Source: JANPBY01 sp963805505 (GTDB lineage: Bacteria; Actinomycetota; Actinomycetes; DATJPE01). Taken from it: a DNA stretch of 64,000 nucleotides. The stretch spans positions 327,574 to 391,573 of the forward strand of contig CAWDUP010000001.1 in the NCBI GenBank assembly GCA_963805505.1, given 5' to 3'. Under the pieces are notes generated by a model that searched no databases, had not been told where the DNA came from, and saw only the letters and a list, made by a program, of their open reading frames with translations. This document shows positions 33,493 to 41,404 of this stretch, piece by piece. The position numbers and the translations under genes were made by a program. Each line of letters starts with the position of its first letter. Position 1 is the stretch's first letter.

Positions 33493-34809
33493 TCAACCGA
33501 GGCGACGGCGCCGACGGAGCGCCTCACGCATCGGCGGGACGACCGTCCCCTCGCTGGCGAGCCGCGCCCGGACGGTGCGCCTGGTGCGCACGATCCCCGT
33601 GATGCCGATGCCCCAGATGAGGTACTGCACCGAGAGGGCGATCCGGAAGCCCTCGAGCGAGTACGACGTCCCGTTCCCGGTGAGGTCGAGGACGATACCG
33701 ATCAGCAGGATCGTCACCAGGGCGGAGACGAATCCGCCGACGTTGACGATGCCCGAAGCGGTGCCGTACCGGTGAGGTGGATTGAACGTGCGGGCGTAGT
33801 CGAAGCCGATCATGGAGGCTGGCCCGCCGAGGGCCAGCACGATCACGAGGATGAGCAACAGCCACACCGGTGCCGCTCCCGGCCAGGCGAGCACGGCAGT
33901 CCAGGCGACGATGGCAGAGCCCACGATGCCGAGGACCAACCAGGAGCGGCGCAGCGGGTGGCGAGCGACAGCTTCGCCGATGAACGGTGCAGCGACCATG
34001 CCGACGACGACCAGGACCGTGAACAAGGTGCCCGTCGTGGCGAGCGTCAGACCCTCGGCGGAGACCAGGAACGGGTAGCCCCAGAGCATGACGAAGACCG
34101 TTCCCGAGAACGGGGTCGTGAAGTGCGTCCACAGGCCCAGCCGGGTGCCCGGGTGCTGCCACGCCGAGACGAGGTCGTGGCGAACCTGCGCCCAGGAGTC
34201 GGGGATGGCGTCCGTGCGGTTGCCCGCCGGCGAGTCCCGCAGGACGACGAAGGCCAAGATGCCGACCAGGACGCTCAGGGCCGCTGCGGAGACGAAGGCG
34301 GGAGTCCAGCCGGGGCCGTGGAGCAGCGCGGCGAACGGGACGACGCTGAGGATCTGCCCGGTCTGACCGGTGATGCCGGTCAGCTGGGTGATCAGCGGGA
34401 CCCGTCGTGGGGGGAACCAGCTCGCGACCAGTCGGATGGCGCTGATGAACGTCATGGCATCGCCGGCACCCACCAAGATGCGAGCCACGAGGGCCTCTGG
34501 CATCGTCGTGGCCAGCGCGAGGGAGAGCTGGCCCACCGCCATCAGGGCGGCGCCGCAAACCACCAGTGCGCGCGGGCCTGCGCGGTCGACCATCACCCCG
34601 ACGGGGACCTGCATGGCGGCGTAGACCAGGAGCTGGACGACCGCGAACACGCCGAGCACCCCGGCGGAGACGTCGAAGCGTTGAGCAGCGTCGAGGCCGG
34701 CCACGCCGAGCGAGGTCCGTTGGAGGACGGCGACGGTGTAGGCGATGAGGGCTACGGCCCAGATCAGCCAGGCGCGTGCGCTGATCCGATCCACCGAGCC
34801 ATCCTCCAC
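33493..34809 (-). CDS. MFS transporter
   Basis: The 438-aa protein has about 12 membrane helices. Motif A-like sequence MQVPVGVMVDRAGPRALVVCGAAL follows helix 2, and helix 4-5 has ARILVGAGDAMTFISAIRLV, resembling the anion:cation symporter and nitrate/sugar-phosphate groups of the superfamily. The C-terminus is short and strongly basic. The substrate cannot be assigned. An alternative GTG start at 34794 would remove five residues. It lies downstream of glnA1 on the same strand, separated by a strong terminator-like hairpin at 34823-34867. Confidence 0.88.
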   Translation of the reverse strand: MEDGSVDRISARAWLIWAVALIAYTVAVLQRTSLGVAGLDAAQRFDVSAGVLGVFAVVQLLVYAAMQVPVGVMVDRAGPRALVVCGAALMAVGQLSLALATTMPEALVARILVGAGDAMTFISAIRLVASWFPPRRVPLITQLTGITGQTGQILSVVPFAALLHGPGWTPAFVSAAALSVLVGILAFVVLRDSPAGNRTDAIPDSWAQVRHDLVSAWQHPGTRLGLWTHFTTPFSGTVFVMLWGYPFLVSAEGLTLATTGTLFTVLVVVGMVAAPFIGEAVARHPLRRSWLVLGIVGSAIVAWTAVLAWPGAAPVWLLLILVIVLALGGPASMIGFDYARTFNPPHRYGTASGIVNVGGFVSALVTILLIGIVLDLTGNGTSYSLEGFRIALSVQYLIWGIGITGIVRTRRTVRARLASEGTVVPPMREALRRRRRLG

Positions 34810-34822
34810 CGCCCCGCTGCGC

Positions 34823-34867
34823 CTCCCGCTCTCACCCCGCTGAGGGTCTGCGGAGTGAGAGCGGGAG
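34823..34867 (-). terminator. Strong hairpin downstream of glnA1, probable terminator
   Basis: Two 18-bp arms (17 of 18 paired) flank a 9-base loop: CTCCCGCTCTCAC plus CCCGC on the left, and its complement on the right. The hairpin lies 17 bp after the glnA1 stop on the minus strand, before the next minus-strand MFS gene. There is no clear T-tract, common for actinobacterial terminators. Confidence 0.7.
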
Positions 34868-34884
34868 GTCGGGCTGGCTGGGGG

Positions 34885-36309
34885 CTAGATGCCGAAGTAG
34901 AGCTCGAACTCGTGGGGGTGCGGGCGCAGCCGGATCGGGTCGATCTCGGCGGTGCGCTTGTAGTCGATCCACGTCTCGATGAGGTCGGCGGTGAAGACGT
35001 TGCCCTCGAGCAGGTACTCGTGGTCGGCCTCGAGGGTGTCCAGCACCTCGGCGAGGGTCCCCGGCACCTGGGCGATGGAGGCCGCCTCGTCCGGCGGCAG
35101 CTCGTAGAGGTCCTTGTCGATGGGCGCCGGCGGCTCCATCTTGTTCTTGATCCCGTCGAGCCCGGCCATCAGCATCGCCGAGAAGGCGAGGTAGGGGTTG
35201 GACGACGGGTCAGGGACGCGGAACTCGATGCGCTTGGCCTTCGGGTTCGACCCCGTGACCGGGACCCGGATGCACGCCGACCGGTTGCGGGCGGAGTAGA
35301 CCAGGTTGACCGGCGCCTCGAAGCCGGGGACCAGCCGGTGGTAGGAGTTCGTCGTCGGGTTCGTGAACGCCAGCAGCGAGGGCGCGTGGTGCAGCAGCCC
35401 ACCGACATACCAGCGGGCGAGATCGGACAGCCCGCCGTAGCCGAGCTCGTCGTAGAACAGCGGTTCGCCGTCCTTCCACAGCGACTGGTGGCAGTGCATC
35501 CCGGAACCGTTGTCACCGAACAAGGGCTTGGGCATGAACGTGACCGTCTTGCCGGCCTCCCAAGCGACGTTCTTGATGATGTATTTGAACAGCATCACCT
35601 TGTCGGCTGACTTGGCGAGGGAGTCGAAGCGGTAGTTGATCTCGGCCTGCCCGGCGGTGCCGACCTCATGGTGGGCGCGCTCGACCTGCAGCCCGACGTT
35701 GTCCAGGGCAACGACCATCGCGTCGCGCAGGTCGGCGTAGTGATCGACGGGGGGTACGGGGAAGTAGCCGCCCTTGTAAGGCGTCTTGTGGCCGCGGTTG
35801 CCGCCCTCTTCCACTCTCCCGGAGTTCCACGCCCCCTCGATGGAGTCGATGTAGTAGTAGCCGGCGTTCTGCTTGGTCTCGAAGCGCACGTCGTCGAAGA
35901 TGTAGAACTCCGCCTCCGGGGCGAAGTACGCCGTGTCGGCGATGCCGGTGGACTTGAGGTACGCCTCCGCCTTCGAAGCGACCTGGCGCGGGTCACGGCT
36001 GTACGGCTCGCTGGTGTAGGGGTCGACGATCCCCATGTTGACGTTGAGCGTCTTCTCCGCCCGGAAGGGGTCGACGTACGCCGTCGACAGGTCGGGGATG
36101 AGCTTCATGTCCGACTCGTTGATCGCCTGGAAGCCTCGGATCGAGGATCCGTCGAACATCTGACCGTCGGTGAAGAAGTCGGCATCCACCGTGGAGGCCG
36201 GCACATTGAAGTGCTGCATGACCCCCGGCAAGTCGCAGAACCGGACATCGACGAATGCGATGTCCTGGTCCTTGATGAAGGCCATGACCTCGTCGGCGTT
36301 GGAAAACAT
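34885..36309 (-). CDS. glnA: Glutamine synthetase type I (GlnA1)
   Basis: The 474-aa enzyme is the main ammonium-assimilating glutamine synthetase. Seen in order are FVDVRFCDLPGVMQHF, DGQMFDGSSIRGFQ, YFAPEAEFYIFDDV, GTAGQAEINYRFDSL, KPLFGDNGSGMHCHQSLWKDG, NRSACIRVP, and the adenylylation-site region KDLYELPPDEA with Tyr ~397-type position. That makes it the target of GlnE (29177-32206). I start at ATG 36309, directly after GAGGAGGGG; a 19-residue longer reading overlaps this ribosome-binding site. A four-element GlnR operator lies at 36417-36454. Confidence 0.98.
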   Translation of the reverse strand: MFSNADEVMAFIKDQDIAFVDVRFCDLPGVMQHFNVPASTVDADFFTDGQMFDGSSIRGFQAINESDMKLIPDLSTAYVDPFRAEKTLNVNMGIVDPYTSEPYSRDPRQVASKAEAYLKSTGIADTAYFAPEAEFYIFDDVRFETKQNAGYYYIDSIEGAWNSGRVEEGGNRGHKTPYKGGYFPVPPVDHYADLRDAMVVALDNVGLQVERAHHEVGTAGQAEINYRFDSLAKSADKVMLFKYIIKNVAWEAGKTVTFMPKPLFGDNGSGMHCHQSLWKDGEPLFYDELGYGGLSDLARWYVGGLLHHAPSLLAFTNPTTNSYHRLVPGFEAPVNLVYSARNRSACIRVPVTGSNPKAKRIEFRVPDPSSNPYLAFSAMLMAGLDGIKNKMEPPAPIDKDLYELPPDEAASIAQVPGTLAEVLDTLEADHEYLLEGNVFTADLIETWIDYKRTAEIDPIRLRPHPHEFELYFGI

Positions 36310-36416
36310 CCACCCCTCCTCGGGGATCGAGCTGCGGGTAGGTCGGTTTGGGTAGGTCGGTTTCAAGGTGTCGTACGGCTCTCGCGAGCCGGTCGACCGG
36401 ACCCTACGCCGCCCCA

Positions 36417-36454
36417 GTTTCTCGCCGGTGTCTCGGTTGTTTCGCCGGTGTTAC
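36417..36454 (-). promoter_or_regulatory. GlnR operator (a-b-a-b) upstream of glnA1
   Basis: On the minus strand the site reads GTAAC-N6-GAAAC-N6-GACAC-N6-GAAAC, with all three 6-bp spacers intact. This matches the double GlnR box (gTnAC-n6-GaAAC, repeated) known upstream of actinobacterial nitrogen genes. It lies 108-145 bp upstream of the glnA1 start. TAGGGT, about 10 bp downstream of the last element, could be the -10 hexamer. GlnR would activate or repress transcription with nitrogen supply. It is also upstream of the divergent RDD gene. Confidence 0.85.
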
Positions 36455-36488
36455 GACGCAGTGATACCGCGGCCTAGGCTAGGGCGTC

Positions 36489-37073
36489 ATGGCCGAGGAC
36501 CGAACCACTCCAGAGGTCCGTGGGCCGAGCACGGATGCTGCTGACGACGCCCCCGAGCCGTCGCCAGGCGAAGCACGTACGGCCGGCCTCTCGCGCGAGG
36601 ACGTGTTCTCCTGGCTGTCCGGCCCCGGTCCGCGTCCCACCGGCAGCGACCCAGGAACACCAGCGCCGCACCGGGGCGCTCGGCTCGGTTATCCCGAGGC
36701 CGGTCCCGGGTCGATAGCCACCTTCGGGCGACGGCTCGGGGCGCTGACCATCGACTGGCTGTCTTGCTATGTGCTGGGCTGGGCGATCGTGGCCCGCCTG
36801 CACGACGGCGCGGCGTCGATCGACCAGGTCCGGGTGTGGAACACCGGACTGTTCGTGCTCGAGGTCTGGCTGCTGACCTGGCTGGGTGGGGCGTCGTTCG
36901 GGCAGCGACTGACCGCGCTGCGGGTCCAGCGCGTCGACGGCGGCCGGGTGGGAGTGCTTCGGGTGCTGCTGCGCACCCTGCTCATCCTCGCCGTGATCCC
37001 GGCCGTGATCTGGGACCGGGACGGGCGCGGGCTGCACGACAAGGCGGCCGGCTCCGTCGTCGTCCGGCGATGA
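36489..37073 (+). CDS. RDD family membrane protein
   Basis: The 194-aa protein has a ~70-residue hydrophilic, proline- and acid-rich N-terminal part, then an RDD domain with three hydrophobic segments: FGRRLGALTIDWLSCYVLGW, TGLFVLEVWLLTWLGGASFG and LLRTLLILAVIPAVIWDRD. It ends with GRGLHDKAAGSVVV, the typical RDD C-terminal motif. The function of RDD proteins is mostly unknown, with some linked to ion transport. The same gene lies between DUF4191 and glnA1 in mycobacteria. TAGGCT at 36474-36479 is a possible -10 box giving a very short leader. Confidence 0.88.
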   Translation: MAEDRTTPEVRGPSTDAADDAPEPSPGEARTAGLSREDVFSWLSGPGPRPTGSDPGTPAPHRGARLGYPEAGPGSIATFGRRLGALTIDWLSCYVLGWAIVARLHDGAASIDQVRVWNTGLFVLEVWLLTWLGGASFGQRLTALRVQRVDGGRVGVLRVLLRTLLILAVIPAVIWDRDGRGLHDKAAGSVVVRR

Positions 37074-37097
37074 ACTTGGTCCGGCGCTGAGGTCGCC

Positions 37098-37811
37098 CTA
37101 GGCCTTCGGCATCTTGGGCATCCGGGCGCCCTTGGGCATCGGACCCTTGGGGATGGGGAGCTGGCCGCGCTGCCCGTCCAGCGCCTTCAGGCGCCGGTTG
37201 AGCTCGGTCACGTCGGCCGGCTTCAGCGCGCGGGGGAGCTTCATCACGGTCCGCGAGACCTTGCGCAGCGGCACCTGCCCCTCGCCGTCACCGACCAGGA
37301 TCTCGTGCACCGGTGCGTCGCCCAGGACGCGCGCGGTGCGCTTGCGCTCCGCGGTGAGCAGGTTGGTCGCGCTCGCCGGCCGGCCCTCGGCCACGAGCAC
37401 GACTCCCGGTCGACCGGTCACCCGGTGGACGATGTCCTGGTTGCGCGTGACGGCCACGGCCGGCGTCACGGTCCAGCCGCGCTTCAGCGCGTTGAGGACG
37501 GCCGCGGCGGCGCCCGGCTGCCCGGCGATGGAGCTCAGCGCGGCCCGCTCGACGCGGCGGCTGAACACGAACATGGTGGCCAGGATGGCCACGGCGATCC
37601 CCAGGATGCCGAGCGTCCAGGGGTTGCCGATGATCAGCCCCAAGCCGATGAACGCAGCCAGGACGACGACGAAGACGCCGAGCAGGATCGGGCCGATGTA
37701 CGGGTCGTTGGGCTTCGTCAGCGTGTACGCCTGCCGCAGCTGCTTGAGCCGGCCGGTCTTCTCCGCCTTGGGAGCCTTGGTCGATTTCGAAGGTTTGGGG
37801 GTTTTCGCCAT
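37098..37811 (-). CDS. DUF4191 domain membrane protein
   Basis: The 237-aa protein has a lysine-rich N-terminus, two adjacent membrane segments (GPILLGVFVVVLAAFIGLGL, then LGILGIAVAILATMFVF, residues ~40-85), and a C-terminal cytoplasmic domain with AALSSIAGQPGAAAAVLNAL, NQDIVHRVTGRPGVVLVAEG and a tail rich in Lys, Met and Pro. This matches actinobacterial DUF4191 proteins (Rv2219 type), of unknown function. It converges on the RDD gene 24 bp away and keeps the mycobacterial neighbourhood of lipA and glnA1. Confidence 0.9.
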   Translation of the reverse strand: MAKTPKPSKSTKAPKAEKTGRLKQLRQAYTLTKPNDPYIGPILLGVFVVVLAAFIGLGLIIGNPWTLGILGIAVAILATMFVFSRRVERAALSSIAGQPGAAAAVLNALKRGWTVTPAVAVTRNQDIVHRVTGRPGVVLVAEGRPASATNLLTAERKRTARVLGDAPVHEILVGDGEGQVPLRKVSRTVMKLPRALKPADVTELNRRLKALDGQRGQLPIPKGPMPKGARMPKMPKA

Positions 37812-37858
37812 GGTGGCCCCAGCCTACGGGAGCCGCCGCCCCCTCAGCAGTCGACCGG

Positions 37859-38677
37859 TCAGCTGCCCTCGGCTGCTTTGCGGGCAGCGCGTCGGGCCGC
37901 TCGTTCGGCGGCGATCACCTCGGCCTGCTCGGGCGTCGGAGCCGTACCCCCGAGCCGCGCCGGTAGCCACCACCGGTCGGCCTCGTTGCGCGGCCGCGCC
38001 GGATAGCGCTCCTGCGCCGCGTGCAGGGCCACCTCCATGGAGGACCGGATTCCCTCCGTCACCTCGTCTGCGTCGTCGCCCCGCGCCACGGTCACCGGTG
38101 GGAGCACGTCGATGCTGATCGGGATGCGGTACGGCGCGACGCGACGCTTGTGCCCTGCCGTCCACACCCGCTGCGAGCCCCACATGACCACCGGCACGAT
38201 CGGCGACTTGCCGGACACCGCCATCCGCGCAGCGCCGGTCTTGAACGGCAACAGCTCGAAGGACCGCGAGATGGTCGTCTCGGGGAACACGCCGACGACC
38301 TCTCCCGCCCGCAGGGCCTTGACCGCCGCACGGTAGGCAGCCGCGCCGGCCTCCCGGTCGACGGGGATGTGCTTCATGCCGCGCATCAGCCAGCCGGCGA
38401 CCGGTGCTTCGAAGATGCTCTCCTTGGCCATGAACCGGACCAGTCGTTTCGACGGCTGCGCGGCGAGGCCGGCGAAGGTGAAGTCCAGCCATCCGGTGTG
38501 GTTGATGGCCAGCACAGCACCGCCCTCGCGGGGGATGTTCTCCGCGCCGGTGATCGTGAACGTCAGGCCGAGGCCGAAGAACACCGTCCGCGCGGCGACG
38601 ATCACCGGTGGATAGACGAGATCGCGCTCGCGGTCTTGGCCCGTGCTGGAACCTCCGGCCGCGGCGCCCGTACTCAC
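37859..38677 (-). CDS. 1-acylglycerol-3-phosphate acyltransferase-like (PlsC) protein
   Basis: The 272-aa acyltransferase starts at GTG 38677. The catalytic motif HTGWLD (NH(T)xxxD, ~residue 55) is followed by FMAKESIFEAPVAGWLMRGM, the substrate motif VGVFPETTISRSF (~125-137), and IVPVVMWGSQRVW. Such enzymes acylate lysophosphatidate or related lysolipids at the membrane. Part of the hydrophobic VIVAARTVFFGLGLTF segment probably anchors it. It follows lipA by 5 bp and is likely co-transcribed with lipB-lipA. Confidence 0.9.
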   Translation of the reverse strand: MSTGAAAGGSSTGQDRERDLVYPPVIVAARTVFFGLGLTFTITGAENIPREGGAVLAINHTGWLDFTFAGLAAQPSKRLVRFMAKESIFEAPVAGWLMRGMKHIPVDREAGAAAYRAAVKALRAGEVVGVFPETTISRSFELLPFKTGAARMAVSGKSPIVPVVMWGSQRVWTAGHKRRVAPYRIPISIDVLPPVTVARGDDADEVTEGIRSSMEVALHAAQERYPARPRNEADRWWLPARLGGTAPTPEQAEVIAAERAARRAARKAAEGS

Positions 38678-38682
38678 TGCTG

Positions 38683-39663
38683 TCAGGCCCCGGCCTGCAT
38701 TGCCGAGAAGACGGTGCCGTCGACGTCGCTCGCTTCGGGAGTACGTCGCCGCTCCACGGCCTGCGCGTAGAGCCGGCCGGCCCGGTAGGAGCTGCGGACC
38801 AGCGGCCCGCTGAGCACCCCCAGGAAGCCGATCTCCTCGGCTGCGGCCGACAGGGACACGAATTCGTCCGGGTGCACCCAGCGCTCGACCGGATGATGGC
38901 GCGCCGACGGGCGAAGGTACTGGGTGATCGTCACGAGGTCGCAGCCGGCGGCGTGCAGGTCTTCGAGTGCTGAGACGACTTCCTCGGTGGTCTCGCCCAT
39001 GCCGAGGATGAGGTTGGACTTCGTGACCAGGCCGGCCGCCCGGGCCTGGGTGATGACGTCGAGGGAACGTTCGTAGCGGAATCCCGGCCGGATCCGGCGG
39101 AACACCCGGGGAACGGTCTCGACGTTGTGGGCCAGCACCTGCGGCGCGGCGTCGAAGACCGGACCGAGCTGGTCGGGCCGTCCGTCGAAGTCGGGGATCA
39201 ACAGCTCCACGCCGGTGTCGGGGTTGAGCGCGTGGATCTGCCGGACGGTCTCCGCATACAGCCACGACCCGCCGTCTGGCAGGTCGTCGCGAGCGACGCC
39301 AGTGACCGTGGCGTAACGCAACCCCATCGTGCGCACCGACTCGGCGACCCGCCGCGGCTCGTCACGGTCGAGCGGCTGCGGCTTTCCGGTGTCGATCTGG
39401 CAGAAGTCGCACCGGCGCGTGCACTGGTCGCCGCCGATGAGGAACGTCGCCTCGCGGTCCTCCCAGCACTCGTAGATGTTGGGGCACCCGGCTTCCTCGC
39501 ACACCGTGTGCAGTCCCTCGCTCTTGACCAGAGCCTTGAGCTGGGTGAACTCCGGACCGGTGCGCAGCGTCGTCTTGATCCACGGTGGCTTGCGCTCGAT
39601 CGGGGTGGCGGAGTTGCGGGCCTCCACACGAAGCAGGCGGCGGCCCTCGGGAGCGATCGTCAC
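38683..39663 (-). CDS. lipA: Lipoyl synthase
   Basis: The 326-aa radical-SAM enzyme inserts two sulfur atoms into protein-bound octanoyl groups. Both iron-sulfur clusters are visible: the auxiliary site CEEAGCPNIYEC and the SAM site CTRRCDFC, with the conserved RSSYRAG near the C-terminus. The start is GTG 39663, overlapping the lipB stop by 4 nt; a longer in-frame reading to 39873 runs into lipB on the same strand in another frame and is not credible. It works directly after LipB. Confidence 0.97.
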   Translation of the reverse strand: MTIAPEGRRLLRVEARNSATPIERKPPWIKTTLRTGPEFTQLKALVKSEGLHTVCEEAGCPNIYECWEDREATFLIGGDQCTRRCDFCQIDTGKPQPLDRDEPRRVAESVRTMGLRYATVTGVARDDLPDGGSWLYAETVRQIHALNPDTGVELLIPDFDGRPDQLGPVFDAAPQVLAHNVETVPRVFRRIRPGFRYERSLDVITQARAAGLVTKSNLILGMGETTEEVVSALEDLHAAGCDLVTITQYLRPSARHHPVERWVHPDEFVSLSAAAEEIGFLGVLSGPLVRSSYRAGRLYAQAVERRRTPEASDVDGTVFSAMQAGA

Positions 39664-40427
39664 GCGGTCCAGCCTACGGCCGCGTCGACGGCCGCGGGCA
39701 CGTCCCCGCCCGGCCGCGGATCCTTCCGGGTGCCGAGCGCCGACCCCCGCCGGCCGGACTCGGCCAGGGCGGCCACCACGTGACGACGTACCGGATCGAC
39801 CACCTCGGCCACCGTCACGTCGCGACCGAGCTCGGCGCTCAGCGACGTCACCGATGCGTCGGTGATGCCGCACGGGATGATCGCCCCGAAGGCGGCGAGG
39901 TCGCAGTCGGCGTTCAACGCGAAGCCGTGCATGGTGACACCGCGGGCGACCCGGATGCCGATGGCGGCGACCTTGCGGTCCGGGCCGCGGTCGTCGGCAG
40001 TGACCCAGACCCCGCTGCGGCCCTCGACCTGGGTCGTGGCCAGCCCCAGCTCGGCGCAGGCGGCCATCAGGCCGCGCTCGATGCGGCGGACGTGGCCGAC
40101 GACGTCGTACGGCGCCGCCAGCGCGATGATCGGGTAGCCCACCAGCTGTCCCGGGCCGTGCCAGGTGATCTTTCCGCCGCGATCGACGTCGACGACCGGC
40201 GTCCCGTCGGTGGGGCGCTCCCAGGCCTCGGTGCGGCGTCCCGCGGTGTAGACCGGCTCGTGCTCGAGGAGCAGCAAGGTGTCCGGGGCCGTACCGTCAG
40301 CGACCGCGGACTGCAGCGCGCGCTGCTGCTCCCAGCCCTCGGGGTAGGGGATCAGTCGGGCGCCGAGGCTGTCGTCGACGACCCGGATGCTGGCTCCACG
40401 CTGCCGCTGACGCTGTCCACAACGCAA
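39660..40427 (-). CDS. lipB: Lipoyl(octanoyl) transferase
   Basis: LipB moves octanoyl groups from acyl carrier protein to lipoyl domains. The protein contains LLLEHEPVYTAGRRTEAW, RGGKITWHGPGQLVGYPI, KVAAIGIRVARGVTMHGFALN and FGAIIPCGI (acyl-carrying Cys). The reading frame has no ATG or GTG near the expected N-terminus; the only clear candidate is TTG 40427, which places ~14 extra residues before IRVVDDSLG. This start lies inside a 17-bp perfect hairpin (40422-40464), so initiation may be structurally controlled or the start may differ. Confidence 0.93.
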   Translation of the reverse strand: MRCGQRQRQRGASIRVVDDSLGARLIPYPEGWEQQRALQSAVADGTAPDTLLLLEHEPVYTAGRRTEAWERPTDGTPVVDVDRGGKITWHGPGQLVGYPIIALAAPYDVVGHVRRIERGLMAACAELGLATTQVEGRSGVWVTADDRGPDRKVAAIGIRVARGVTMHGFALNADCDLAAFGAIIPCGITDASVTSLSAELGRDVTVAEVVDPVRRHVVAALAESGRRGSALGTRKDPRPGGDVPAAVDAAVGWTA

Positions 40428-40464
40428 ACCCTACGGCGAGCGTCGAGCGCCGTAGGGTTTGCGT
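40422..40464. promoter_or_regulatory. Perfect 17-bp stem hairpin at the lipB start
   Basis: ACGCAAACCCTACGGCG (40422-40438), a 9-base loop, and its exact complement (40448-40464). It lies between the stop of the 40494-40970 gene and lipB, and overlaps the probable TTG start of lipB. It could be a terminator for the upstream gene (no T-tract), or a structure controlling lipB translation. Confidence 0.6.
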
Positions 40465-40493
40465 GGGTTGGGCCTGGCGCAGCCGCCGCGCGG

Positions 40494-40970
40494 CTACTCC
40501 CCGCCGATGTCGACGTTGTGCGCCTCGTGCACGACTGCACTGGCCCGCTTCTGGTGGCTCTCGAGCTGATCCCTGATCTCGGCGATCTCGGTCTTGACCA
40601 GCGGAACCATGTCGGGGTCGCCGGCGCACTCACCGATCAGGCTGCGGGTGGCGGTGAAGCGTTCGGCCAGCTCCGCGTGGTCGGCCTCGAGGCGTTCGAT
40701 CGCGGGTGCCACGCGCGGCTGCTCGGCGATCAGCTCCGCGTGCAGACCATGCGGTCCCTCGACCTGGGTGCGGTGCTCCCACATCCGGTCGGTCAGCCGG
40801 TCGACGAGCTTCGCGGCCTTGGCCCACCACAACGCGGTGGGGGCCTCGACGGCGAGCAGGCGGTCGAGGTCGGCCAGCTCGAACTCGTCGGCGGACCTCG
40901 TTGCCTGTTCGGGAACGATGGCCAGGGCGGCGGGTACGGCGACGGTGGCGTCTCCTGCCAAGAGCGTCAT
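40494..40970 (-). CDS. Hypothetical helical protein, 158 aa (hemerythrin-like possible)
   Basis: The protein is almost entirely charged helix. Histidine/glutamate spacing (MWEHRTQ, LHAELIAEQ, LEADHAELAE, LESHQKRASAVVHEAH) resembles a four-helix bundle of the hemerythrin type, but the full HxxxE/HxxxH metal pattern cannot be confirmed by eye. ATG 40970 follows CGAGGAGG, a strong ribosome-binding site. It lies upstream of lipB on the same strand and is separated from it by the hairpin at 40422-40464. No functional link is evident. Confidence 0.65.
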   Translation of the reverse strand: MTLLAGDATVAVPAALAIVPEQATRSADEFELADLDRLLAVEAPTALWWAKAAKLVDRLTDRMWEHRTQVEGPHGLHAELIAEQPRVAPAIERLEADHAELAERFTATRSLIGECAGDPDMVPLVKTEIAEIRDQLESHQKRASAVVHEAHNVDIGGE

Positions 40971-41120
40971 CTGAGCCTCCTCGGGGGGTAGGTAAAACGG
41001 GCCCCCAGGCTCATCACGGCTGGGTGCTTGGTCTGACTATCTGCTCTCGAGACCCCCCGTGACCATCCTTGCGAGGTCCCGGTTGTGTCGTCTTTGTGTC
41101 GCAGCGTGACCGGGTGAGGA

Positions 41121-41190
41121 CGGCGTGTCGCCGGGTTTGTCGGCGTGTCCGGGTGTAAAAGCGGCGTGTCGCGCGTATTGACGGCGTGTC
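41121..41190 (+). promoter_or_regulatory. Four helically phased CGGCGTGTC repeats upstream of the MMPL gene
   Basis: CGGCGTGTC occurs at 41121-41129, 41141-41149, 41162-41170 and 41182-41190, with start spacings of 20, 21 and 20 bp, i.e. two helical turns. The 434-bp gap 40971-41404 holds no gene. TTGACG at 41178-41183 overlaps the last copy. Such phasing fits cooperative binding of a regulator on one DNA face. No regulator gene is adjacent. Confidence 0.5.
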
Positions 41191-41404
41191 GCGGACACCC
41201 TCCACGGTGCCGGTTTCGGGCCGAGAGCGTCGACGGGCGAGCCGATCCGCCTGTCGATACGTTGAGCGGTGCCGGCGGCGCAGGGTGCCGAGGGTGCGGT
41301 ATTGATGGTGCGGACTGGATGATGCGGTTCGGATGGTGCGGGACCGATGGTGGCCCTGATCGTGCAGGTCCATCCCAGGGTCAGGTCGATCGAGAAGGGG
41401 CCTC

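Noticed and set aside
33457..35610. 717-codon plus-strand open frame
   Set aside because: Antisense shadow of an MFS gene and of glnA1; rich in Asp, Arg, Gly and His from high-GC complement codons.
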